Positions 39,924 through 47,350 of a DNA stretch of 50,504 nucleotides are shown here, in pieces. The stretch covers positions 140 to 50,643 of the forward strand of contig PLTX01000021.1 of assembly GCA_003164675.1 (NCBI GenBank). Reading direction: 5' to 3'. The notes below the pieces were generated by a model. That model made no database searches, was not told the DNA's origin, and saw only the letters and a list, made by a program, of their open reading frames with translations. This DNA comes from Verrucomicrobiota bacterium. Lineage in GTDB: Bacteria; Verrucomicrobiota; Verrucomicrobiia; Palsa-1439. Every line of letters begins with the position of its first letter. The stretch's first letter is position 1. A program made the position numbers and the translations under genes.

Positions 39924-41369
39924 GTGAACCCACTGGAGAAGGTCAACGATTGGCTGTGGGAGTTGCCCGCGTCGTACAAGTCCGGGATGCGTGTGCCGGG
40001 GCGGATTTACGCGACGGAGAAAATGTTGGAGCACATCGTCGGCGACAATTGCCTCGAACAGGTCGCCAATGTGGCGTTCCTGCCGGGCATCCAGAAATAC
40101 TCGCTGGCCATGCCGGACATCCATTGGGGGTATGGTTTTCCCATTGGCGGCTGCTGCGCGACCGATCCGAACCAGGGCGGCGTGATTTCTCCCGGCGGCG
40201 TCGGTTGCGACATCAATTGCGGCGTTCGTCTGATGCGCACCAACCTCAAGCGTGAGGACGTGGCGCCGAAGATTCGTGACCTGGTCGCCCAACTGTTCCG
40301 CGACATCCCTTGTGGACTGGGCCGCGGGAGCGACCTGAAACTGTCGTATACCGACGAGCGCAAGTGCGTTCACGAGGGAGCTCACTGGGCCGTGGAACAC
40401 GGCTTCGGCGAGGCTGATGACCTGGAGTTCATCGAAGAACACGGAAGACTGGATGACGCTGAACCTTCGAACATCACCGACCGCGCGCTGGAGCGAGGCA
40501 AGGGTCAAGTCGGTTCTCTTGGCAGCGGCAATCACTTTCTCGAAGTGCAAATTGTCGACGAAATTTTTCACGAGAACGCCGCCGACGTGATGGGATTGTT
40601 CCCGGGCCAGGTTACCGTGATGATCCACTGCGGCTCGCGCGGCTTTGGCTACCAGGTCTGTGATGATTATTTGAAAGTGTTGCGCGGTGCGCCCGCGAAA
40701 TATGGCATTCATCTGCCGGACCGGCAGCTCGTGAGCGCGCCGGTACGTTCCCCAGAAGGCCAGGAGTACCTGTCGTCGATGCGTTGCGCGGCGAATTACG
40801 CCTTCGCAAACCGTCAGGTGCTGATGACGAAAGCGGAGCGGGCGTTCCTGCACGCACTGCGAATCTCGCCGCGCGAATTGGGGATGGAGCTGGTGTATGA
40901 CGTCCCTCACAACATTGCCAAGCTGGAACAACACATGGTCGACGGATATGAGAAGACCGTGTGCGTCCATCGCAAAGGCGCGACGCGCGCGTTCCCGCCC
41001 GGCCACCCCCTGATTCCCGACCGCTACAAGCCGATCGGGCAACCCGTGTTGGTGCCCGGTGACATGGGGCGATACTCGTTCGTCCTCGTAGGCACGGATG
41101 GCGCCATGGAACAGACGTGGGGAACGGTTTGCCACGGCGCGGGACGAATGATGAGCCGCGCGCGGGCGAAGAAGGAGAAAGGGTTCCAGGATTTGCAGCG
41201 CGAGATGGACGAGCGCGGCGTCGTCATGATGGCCCAGGGACGCGACACCGCCCTGGAAGAAGCGCCGTGGGCCTACAAAGACGTGGAGGACGTGGTGGAC
41301 GTTTGCCATAACGCCGGCATCGCGCGCAAGGTGGCGCGATTGCGGCCCATCGGAGTGGTGAAAGGATGA
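39924..41369 (+). CDS. rtcB: RNA-splicing ligase RtcB
   Basis: 481 residues from GTG 39924. RtcB joins RNA 2',3'-cyclic phosphate (or 3'-phosphate) ends to 5'-OH ends using GTP and Mn2+, in RNA repair and tRNA splicing. Conserved blocks: MPDIHWGYGFPIGG, SPGGVGCDINCGVRL with the metal-binding Cys, GSLGSGNHFLEVQ, MIHCGSRGFG, DVPHNIAKLE, VHRKGATRAFPPGH and CHGAGRMMSR with the His that takes the GMP. The length is normal. No archease or RtcA gene is beside it, and no RtcR-type regulator is seen. Followed by yqeY 53 nt downstream, which has its own promoter. Confidence 0.97.
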   Translation: MNPLEKVNDWLWELPASYKSGMRVPGRIYATEKMLEHIVGDNCLEQVANVAFLPGIQKYSLAMPDIHWGYGFPIGGCCATDPNQGGVISPGGVGCDINCGVRLMRTNLKREDVAPKIRDLVAQLFRDIPCGLGRGSDLKLSYTDERKCVHEGAHWAVEHGFGEADDLEFIEEHGRLDDAEPSNITDRALERGKGQVGSLGSGNHFLEVQIVDEIFHENAADVMGLFPGQVTVMIHCGSRGFGYQVCDDYLKVLRGAPAKYGIHLPDRQLVSAPVRSPEGQEYLSSMRCAANYAFANRQVLMTKAERAFLHALRISPRELGMELVYDVPHNIAKLEQHMVDGYEKTVCVHRKGATRAFPPGHPLIPDRYKPIGQPVLVPGDMGRYSFVLVGTDGAMEQTWGTVCHGAGRMMSRARAKKEKGFQDLQREMDERGVVMMAQGRDTALEEAPWAYKDVEDVVDVCHNAGIARKVARLRPIGVVKG

Positions 41370-41385
41370 TCGGGAGGTGAATGAG

Positions 41386-41415
41386 TTGACAAGCGGCGCG
41401 GCGCCCGCCTAGTCT
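41386..41415 (+). promoter_or_regulatory. Promoter of yqeY (leaderless)
   Basis: Perfect TTGACA (41386-41391), 18-nt spacer and TAGTCT (41410-41415). The -10 box ends 7 nt before ATG 41423; the ATG at 41417 would lie upstream of the predicted transcription start. Confidence 0.55.
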
Positions 41416-41422
41416 AATGATT

Positions 41423-41866
41423 ATGCTGACGGACAAAATTGCGGCGGATATGAAGGACGCGATGCGGGCCAAGGATGCTCCGCGGCTATCGACGTTGCGC
41501 ATGCTCAAATCGGCGATCGAGTATTACAAGATCGAGAAGAAGCAGGAGAAGCTGACGGATGCCGATGTGACGATGGTCATCAAAAAGCAAATCAAACAGC
41601 GGCAGGACTCGATTGACGGGTTCGAGAAGGGTGGACGGACGGATCTGGTCGAAAAAGAGAAGGCCGAGTTGGTGGTATTGAAGTCCTACCTGCCTGAAGA
41701 GCTTTCCCAGGCACAAGTGGAAGAAGCGGTCAAAGCCACGATCGCGGAACTGGGAGCGACAACCAAGGCGGACATGGGCAGGGTCATGAAAGCCGTGCAA
41801 GCGAAGCTCGCCGGTCGCGCCGACAATCGCCTTGTGAGCCAACTTGTCGCCGCCAATCTCGCCTAG
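41423..41866 (+). CDS. yqeY: YqeY / GatB-like domain protein
   Basis: 147 residues from ATG 41423; ATG 41417 is only two codons upstream and cannot be excluded. The whole protein is the YqeY domain: DMKDAMRAKDAPRLSTLRML, IKKQIKQRQDSIDGFEKGGR, VLKSYLPEELSQAQVEEAV and TKADMGRVMKAVQAKLAGRA. The domain is related to the tail of the GatB amidotransferase subunit, which binds tRNA; free-standing YqeY proteins are widespread and their exact role is not settled. The promoter position favours the second ATG and a leaderless message. Confidence 0.9.
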   Translation: MLTDKIAADMKDAMRAKDAPRLSTLRMLKSAIEYYKIEKKQEKLTDADVTMVIKKQIKQRQDSIDGFEKGGRTDLVEKEKAELVVLKSYLPEELSQAQVEEAVKATIAELGATTKADMGRVMKAVQAKLAGRADNRLVSQLVAANLA

Positions 41867-41884
41867 TGTTAGCGCCTCACGCGC

Positions 41885-43435
41885 ATGAACGAGCGCTCCG
41901 AGTCCGATAGAATCTGGTTGGATGTACTCATCGTTCTCGTCCTGACCGTCGCCGCGCATGTGCACGGGTTGTGGGGTCAATTTGTGGAATGGGACGACAC
42001 CACTCACATCACGCACAATCTCGCCATTCGTTCCCTGAGCTTTCACAACTTGCGGGTGATGTTCACCCAACCGACGGCCAAGTTGTACTGTCCGCTGACA
42101 TGGCTGTCGTTTGCCACCGACTATCAAATTTGGGGTCGCGATCCTTTTGGGTATCACCTCACCAACCTGCTGCTCCACGTCGCCAACACCCTGCTTGTGC
42201 TAATCCTTGTACGGAAAGTCTTGCGTGGCCGATACACATACGCCCTAACGACGGCGCTCCTGACCGCTGCGATTTTCGGCATTCACCCGCTGCATGTCGA
42301 GTCCGTCGCCTGGGTCACCGAGCGCAAGGACGTGCTGTTTGTGTTCTTCTATCTTCTCGGTTTGATCAGCTACTTCCGCTGGTTGGACAGCCATAAGCGC
42401 ATCGACTACGGAGTCTGCTTCGGGTTATTCGCTGCATCCGCTTTATCAAAGTCCACAGCGGTCACATTCCCGGTCGTGCTGCTGCTTATCGACCACTTCC
42501 TCGCCAAGCGCAAGGCATGGGGAGAAAAAGTCCCGTTCTTTGCTGTGAGTTTGATCATCGCCGGGATTACGTTCGTGTGTCAGGCCGGCGGTCCGGGCGA
42601 AACTGTCGCACCTCCGGAGATCATTCCGCTGTGGGCGCGCGCCGGGCTGGTCGGATACTGCTCGCTCTTTTACGTCAGAAAGTTTCTCTGGCCGGCCCAT
42701 CTTTCAGCGGTCTACCCGACATTCGACGAGATGCACTGGAACATTTCCCTCAACCTTGAGTATCTCGCGGCGTTCGCTCTCGTGACGGTGTTGGTGTTTG
42801 CGACGCGACGCCGCTGGCCGATGCTTTTGCCTTCCTGGCTCTTCTATATCATTACACTCTCGCCGACCATCGGGCTGGTTCCCGTTGGCATCCATGTGGT
42901 TGCCGACCGGTACTCACATCTCGCGATCCTCGGGCTGATGTTGCCCGTGAGCATGGTCATTGCCCATGCAGTTGGGGCGGCGCGCGGCGTCGGCACACGT
43001 ATCGTGTTGGGAGGAGTGATTGTCGCCGTATTCGCGACTCTAACGTTGGTGGCCGAACGGCGGACGGAAATCTGGTCCAATTCCGAGACGCTGTTCCTCG
43101 ATGCCCTGCAAGAGAATCCCGATTGCCTGCCCGCTCACGTCAATCTCACGTTCTGGTACACGAGCCACAAAGATTTTGCGCGGGCGATTCACCATGGTGA
43201 GCGGGCCGTTGAGATTGCGCCCGACGGCATTCCCGGTCGCAAGAATCTTGCCTATGCGTACATCAACCAAGGCAAGCAACGTGAGGCCATCCACGTGCTG
43301 CGTCCTCTGGCAGAGCACAAGGTCGAAGACCCTGACGTTTGGAGGGCCCTCGCGGATTGCTTCGAAGCGCTGGGGGACACGAACAACGCAGAGTTGGCGC
43401 GGAAGAGTGAACGCGCTCTCGAAGGAAAATTCTGA
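41885..43435 (+). CDS. Polytopic membrane protein with TPR end (O-mannosyltransferase-like)
   Basis: 516 residues with about ten membrane segments and a short TPR region at the C-terminus (about 415-505; NLAYAYINQGKQREAIHVLR). FVEWDDTTHITHN, the acidic pair near the first loop, and FGIHPLHVESVAWVTERKDV are conserved in bacterial relatives of the TMTC/GT-C fold protein mannosyltransferases. It may glycosylate exported proteins or lipids, but the substrate is unknown. ATG 41885 lies 18 nt after yqeY, so the two may be co-transcribed. Convergent with the cupredoxin-like gene, whose stop is 9 nt away. Confidence 0.85.
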   Translation: MNERSESDRIWLDVLIVLVLTVAAHVHGLWGQFVEWDDTTHITHNLAIRSLSFHNLRVMFTQPTAKLYCPLTWLSFATDYQIWGRDPFGYHLTNLLLHVANTLLVLILVRKVLRGRYTYALTTALLTAAIFGIHPLHVESVAWVTERKDVLFVFFYLLGLISYFRWLDSHKRIDYGVCFGLFAASALSKSTAVTFPVVLLLIDHFLAKRKAWGEKVPFFAVSLIIAGITFVCQAGGPGETVAPPEIIPLWARAGLVGYCSLFYVRKFLWPAHLSAVYPTFDEMHWNISLNLEYLAAFALVTVLVFATRRRWPMLLPSWLFYIITLSPTIGLVPVGIHVVADRYSHLAILGLMLPVSMVIAHAVGAARGVGTRIVLGGVIVAVFATLTLVAERRTEIWSNSETLFLDALQENPDCLPAHVNLTFWYTSHKDFARAIHHGERAVEIAPDGIPGRKNLAYAYINQGKQREAIHVLRPLAEHKVEDPDVWRALADCFEALGDTNNAELARKSERALEGKF

Positions 43436-43444
43436 CGGACTGCG

Positions 43445-44290
43445 CTATTTCTTCGTAACGAACTCGAAGTCGACGACGGCCGCGTGGCTGCCATTGAGTT
43501 TCACTTCTTTCGTCAACACGCCGAGGACCTCATGCCACGCGTAGATCTTCTGTGTGCCGGGAGGCACATTGTGAAGCACAAACCGACCATTTTCGTCCGT
43601 TAGCGCGGCCCACGGATGGGGCAGCACCGCGATATACGCGTTCATCCACTCATGGCCGTTGGCGGATACCACCTGCAAGAGCGTCGGTTCGCGAAAATTG
43701 GCCAGTTGATACGTCTTTTCATAGCCGGCGTAGGGAGTCGCCACCTTGAGCAATGTGCGTTGTTCGTTGGTCCCACTCATTGCGTCGATGCGAACCATGT
43801 GAAGCACGGGGTCGCTGTTCTTGAGGATTAACGGGGCGCCGCTCCGGGCGATCTGGATTCGCGGCACAAATTCACAGTTGCGCTGGTCAAGAACGACTGC
43901 GCCATTCGTTTCGCTGGTGACGTTGCTTTGTGCGTAACCGCCCAGATAGATAATCACGTCGCGCACGGCTTGGTTTGTGCCCAGAACAAGCGATTTTGTC
44001 AGGCGCGCTTTCGTCCCACAGGCATCGAAGTCTGCCTCTGGCTGGATGGTGGGGATGTTCGGGGCCGGGCCAACCAGGCGAACAGCCCCCGAAATGACCC
44101 CTTCCCCATTCTCTCCGTCCGTAATAACCGGGGCAAATACCACGAGCGCCGTCAGCGCCACGCAAAACAGCACCACCGTCAGCGGAATCACCACCAACTG
44201 CACGGTCAGGGTTGCCAACCTGGACTTCTCCTCCGGCAACTCCATCACACCGGGCGAAGATGCTTCCGCTGGCTGCTTCACGTCACTCAT
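43445..44290 (-). CDS. Membrane-anchored cupredoxin-like / carboxypeptidase-regulatory-like protein
   Basis: 281 residues: a cytosolic start, one membrane helix (about 25-55; VIPLTVVLFCVALTALVVFA), then an exported domain. It contains DQRNCEFVPRIQIARSGAPL followed by ILKNSDPVLHMVR, a pattern of plastocyanin-like domains with Cys and His that could bind copper, and a C-terminal ENGRFVLHNVPPGTQKIYAW segment typical of carboxypeptidase regulatory-like folds. Proteins of this plan occur next to electron-transport genes. It is 9 nt downstream of a ferredoxin gene on the same strand, so an electron-transfer or metal role is plausible but unproven. Confidence 0.75.
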   Translation of the reverse strand: MSDVKQPAEASSPGVMELPEEKSRLATLTVQLVVIPLTVVLFCVALTALVVFAPVITDGENGEGVISGAVRLVGPAPNIPTIQPEADFDACGTKARLTKSLVLGTNQAVRDVIIYLGGYAQSNVTSETNGAVVLDQRNCEFVPRIQIARSGAPLILKNSDPVLHMVRIDAMSGTNEQRTLLKVATPYAGYEKTYQLANFREPTLLQVVSANGHEWMNAYIAVLPHPWAALTDENGRFVLHNVPPGTQKIYAWHEVLGVLTKEVKLNGSHAAVVDFEFVTKK

Positions 44291-44299
44291 TTGAAAGAA

Positions 44300-44764
44300 C
44301 TACTGCTTTTCCAACTGGTGCAGCAATATTGCCGCCCGATGGGTCGGGGCATTCGACACGATAATCGCATCTTTGTCGCATACAATCTCACACAGCCGGC
44401 ATGCCACGCATTCCTCCGCCACAACCTCCGCCACCTTGTAATGACCCGCGCCCGTGTGGGTGGGGTCTTCCTTCATGTAAATGCAATCGAACGGGCAGAT
44501 ATCCACGCAGAACTCGCAGCCGGTGCAATCGTCCACGATGACCCGGGCCTTCGGGATCTGGCTAGGCTTGATGCGGGCGACGAGGTTCCCGCACTGGTCC
44601 TGGATGCAGGAGACGGGGCAACAAATCGCGCACACCCCACAGTCGATGCAGCCTTCGGGGTGAATCACGTACAACTCTTTCGACTTGCCGCTGATTGTGT
44701 CTACGGGACATTTCAACTCGCACACAGTGCAGCCGATGCAGGTGTCTGTAATGAAATACGCCAT
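44300..44764 (-). CDS. Ferredoxin with four 4Fe-4S motifs
   Basis: 154 residues from ATG 44764, with AAAAGG just upstream; the longer reading upstream is not ferredoxin-like. Four CxxCxxCxxxC motifs are present: CIGCTVCELKC, CIDCGVCAICC, CTGCEFCVDIC and CVACRLCEIVC, so up to four [4Fe-4S] clusters could be bound, arranged as two ferredoxin domains. It is an electron carrier; the partner enzyme is not visible in the window. The cupredoxin-like membrane protein gene follows 9 nt downstream. Confidence 0.93.
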   Translation of the reverse strand: MAYFITDTCIGCTVCELKCPVDTISGKSKELYVIHPEGCIDCGVCAICCPVSCIQDQCGNLVARIKPSQIPKARVIVDDCTGCEFCVDICPFDCIYMKEDPTHTGAGHYKVAEVVAEECVACRLCEIVCDKDAIIVSNAPTHRAAILLHQLEKQ

Positions 44765-45112
44765 GCCTTTTCTGCTCTCTTGTGCGTGCGACCCTACGCG
44801 ACCCACTTTGAGAAAATTTTCACGTGGAATATAGCAGTCGCGCCCCAGAGTGCAACTGCTTTTCCGAAGGCTCAAATGGGCCGGATTTGGAGCAGGCGAT
44901 GGGAATTTCACCGCGTTCCACGCGGCGAACTTTACCGCGAATCATTTCGTGGCCACCTCGACAGCTTGGGAAGGATGAACCCCTACAAACACAATAGACA
45001 CAGTCGCTGCCGTTTACTTATAGATAATTCGACGCCACTCACCCGCCTAACAGCGGAAGTCCTCGCCGCCAGTCCTACCGCCAAGGATCAGCCGCCGGAC
45101 TATTCCATACCA
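44765..45112. other. Non-coding stretch upstream of the ferredoxin gene
   Basis: About 350 bp with no supported gene. A degenerate hairpin CCGCGAATCATTTCGTGG at 44935-44952 resembles the REP-like units at 11571 and 16997. TATATT-like sequence near 44830 on the minus strand may belong to the ferredoxin promoter. Confidence 0.5.
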
Positions 45113-45268
45113 TTACCCGCCCATTTGGGCACACGTAATCATGAGAACCCCCAGAAGGATGATAAAACCCAAGAGGAACACGGCGGTTTTTCCAACGAAT
45201 GTTTTACCGCATTTGGGGCAGGAAGTTGACAGAGCACCGATTTTTTTCCCGCAGGAGCATTGGCCCAT
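45113..45268 (-). CDS. Small zinc-ribbon membrane protein
   Basis: 51 residues from ATG 45268, preceded by AGGAG at a good distance. MGQCSCGKKIGALSTSCPKC gives two CxC/CxxC zinc-binding pairs; KTAVFLLGFIILLGVLMITC is a single membrane helix at the C-terminus. Function unknown. A second, larger zinc-ribbon gene of similar plan lies upstream on the same strand. Confidence 0.65.
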   Translation of the reverse strand: MGQCSCGKKIGALSTSCPKCGKTFVGKTAVFLLGFIILLGVLMITCAQMGG

Positions 45269-45647
45269 TACCGGACTCCTTTCGGTTTCATGTTGCCATG
45301 ACCGTATTCGGGAACCAAGTCCCAAAACCGGGGACATGCCTGTTGCAAGACCACCCCTGGCATGGAATGGACACAAGGACGACAGAGGAGGGGCGGGATT
45401 GCTGGCGAGGTTTTGGAGTTGCCAATGGTATGGATTTACGCCGGCTCAGATGAGTCGGCAGGCCAGCAGCACCAGCAACTGTCCGCAACGCAACCTTTCT
45501 TACAAATTACCTGTGGTGTTTCGTTTAAGGATGTAGATGAATCCGAGTATCAACAATGCACTCCCTCCCAACCATTGCCAAAAGTGGACCTTGAGCCACG
45601 AGACATCTTTTGGCTTGGGCTCTCATCGGAACTGCCGATAAGAAATA

Positions 45648-46031
45648 TCACGGAGTTGCCCGTGGCCCTTGGACAGGGTGGCCAGTCGGGAGGAGCGTCG
45701 GCATTACAGGGCCATCCATGCTGTAGGAACAATTTTGGCAACGATGTAATGGCGGATCCCAACCCACTCCGCATTTTGGACAGATTTTTGGATAACGCTG
45801 TCCCGGCAGACGAAACTCCAAATGACAGGCCGGACAATCCACCAACTCTCCTTTCATCTCAGCCGAGAACTTCAGGTGGAACCGACATCGAGGACATTTT
45901 ACGAACGTTGATATTTCGGGGATCGTCGTGGGCCCATTACAGTCGGGACAGCCGATTTCCAGCCCGGCCCCCTCATCATCGGCAACGAGATGGTTCCCAC
46001 ATGACCCGCATTTGAAGAAAATGTCGGGCAT
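45648..46031 (-). CDS. Zinc-ribbon protein, C-terminus possibly frameshifted
   Basis: 127 residues from ATG 46031, preceded by GAGGT. Three zinc-ribbon units are seen: FKCGSCGNHL with IGCPDCNG, VKCPRCRFHL with VDCPACHLEF, and KICPKCGVGW with HRCQNCSYSM. The reading ends in PVMPTLLPTGHPVQGPRATP. Downstream, another frame encodes KPKDVSWLKVHFWQW and then GGSALLILGFIYIL before a stop at 45500, which would make a fitting membrane tail. A one-base insertion would join the two, but this is not certain. The function is unknown. Confidence 0.6.
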   Translation of the reverse strand: MPDIFFKCGSCGNHLVADDEGAGLEIGCPDCNGPTTIPEISTFVKCPRCRFHLKFSAEMKGELVDCPACHLEFRLPGQRYPKICPKCGVGWDPPLHRCQNCSYSMDGPVMPTLLPTGHPVQGPRATP

Positions 46032-46526
46032 CGCCTGACCTCTGACGGCAAAGTATATGGCTCAACGGCAACCAAGGAAAGCAGAAAATTATCCCGATCC
46101 GCCGTCGGGACTATTACCCGCCCCCCCTCATTTCGGAAACTGGGTTTCGGGAGTTTCCCTTGCGGGCAAGAAGCCGGCCCGTAGTTCAGCAGGAGTTTTG
46201 TCCAAGATCAGAGTAATGAAATCTCGATCGGGTGCCCCGCCTGCCCTGCCGCAATTCCGCCCGCATATCCCGCCCCACTTGCATTCCCTACCTCAAGGCG
46301 TAGATTGCGGCGGAGAGTCGAGACGCTTTCTCGCCGGGCAGGGCGACAAGCCGCATTGGGAGCGGCTCGGGGAGTTCACAGTTGCGAGTAGAGCCTCGGC
46401 TCTCCGATTGTCGTCCCGCTCAAATCCTGCCGCCGGTCCCGCCGCCGTTGCCTCGCTGATTATGCTGCCAGTTGCATTCCTGATGGCGAGGCGTATGTTG
46501 CAGTGGAGAGTTGAGGGGGGAGTTGT
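46032..46526. other. GC-rich stretch without a convincing gene
   Basis: About 500 bp. One 157-codon plus-strand frame exists, but its product is rich in Pro, Arg, Ser and Gly without recognisable structure, and there is no good start signal. I see no gene, RNA or repeat that I can support. Confidence 0.45.
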
Positions 46527-46781
46527 ATGAACAGACACGTGTTGGAAATTTCCACTCACGTCTTCCGCCTCCTCCAGAGGCGGGAATTGCTCTGTATCTC
46601 CTGCTCCGACGAAAAAGATGGTCCCACGCAACGCATCGTGGTCGACAATGATGTTTACACCGAGATTATCGACCGTGCGATTTTCAAGCGAAAGACCATC
46701 GACGAAATCTTCCTCGAATTCGCCACACGGGGTTGTACGGCGCCTCAGCGGTCACGTTGCATCAAGAGGTGGCGCCAGTAG
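46527..46781 (+). CDS. Short hypothetical protein
   Basis: 84 residues from ATG 46527, with GAGGGGGGAG a few bases upstream. The middle, QRIVVDNDVYTEIIDRAIFK and RKTIDEIFLEFATRG, has protein-like composition, but the last ~15 residues (CTAPQRSRCIKRWRQ) do not, so the end may be broken. No family is recognised, and it stands between two stretches without genes. Confidence 0.35.
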   Translation: MNRHVLEISTHVFRLLQRRELLCISCSDEKDGPTQRIVVDNDVYTEIIDRAIFKRKTIDEIFLEFATRGCTAPQRSRCIKRWRQ

Positions 46782-47350
46782 CGGCGGCGTGGTCTGAACT
46801 TCTGCCGCCATCAGTTTTGGACCCGCTACGATTCCAGTCTTTTGGAAACAGGCAGGTCCTGTCCGATGGTGGCAGTGCCCTTGCGGCCATGAGGTGATAC
46901 GTGGGATTTGGAATCAAGGGTGATGGCTTGGCTGCGTGGGGTGGTCCCGACCTGTCGTCGTAGGGTGACCGCGTGCGCCTGCTCCCGAACAACCCGCCGA
47001 AGGGGTCGTATCGGCCAAGCAATGGCCCCCAAAGGGTCTTGGCCCTGCGATCAAGCTCCTCTCCCCAACAATGCTCTCAAACAATCCGTTCTTGCGTGCA
47101 CGACGGGATGGATTCCAAAGATTTTGTCCGGTTCGTCCGTCGCATTTGCGGTTTCAGCGGTTTCGGTCGGTCACAACCCCGCTTCAACCCTTGCCCCCTC
47201 CGGCTACGCCCGCCGCATTTCCCCCAAGTCCACCAACTTCACGCCGCGTGGTTCCGTTGAAGATTCATGCGAAATCTTGCCCGACCCCACTTCGCCTGTT
47301 ACAAGAATGGGACAGTTGCCGCTCTCGAACGAGAAGGGACCGCCAGCGCG
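46782..47350. other. Non-coding stretch before the large membrane-TPR gene
   Basis: About 570 bp without a supported gene. Open frames on the plus strand have no protein character. No clear promoter or ribosome-binding site for the gene at 47351 could be assigned. Confidence 0.45.

Noticed and set aside
43928-45229. Long plus-strand open frame of over 400 codons
   Set aside because: It is antisense to the cupredoxin-like and ferredoxin genes, both well supported, and its product has no recognisable structure.
46057-46530. 157-codon plus-strand frame
   Set aside because: Pro/Arg/Ser-rich, no motif, no good start signal.
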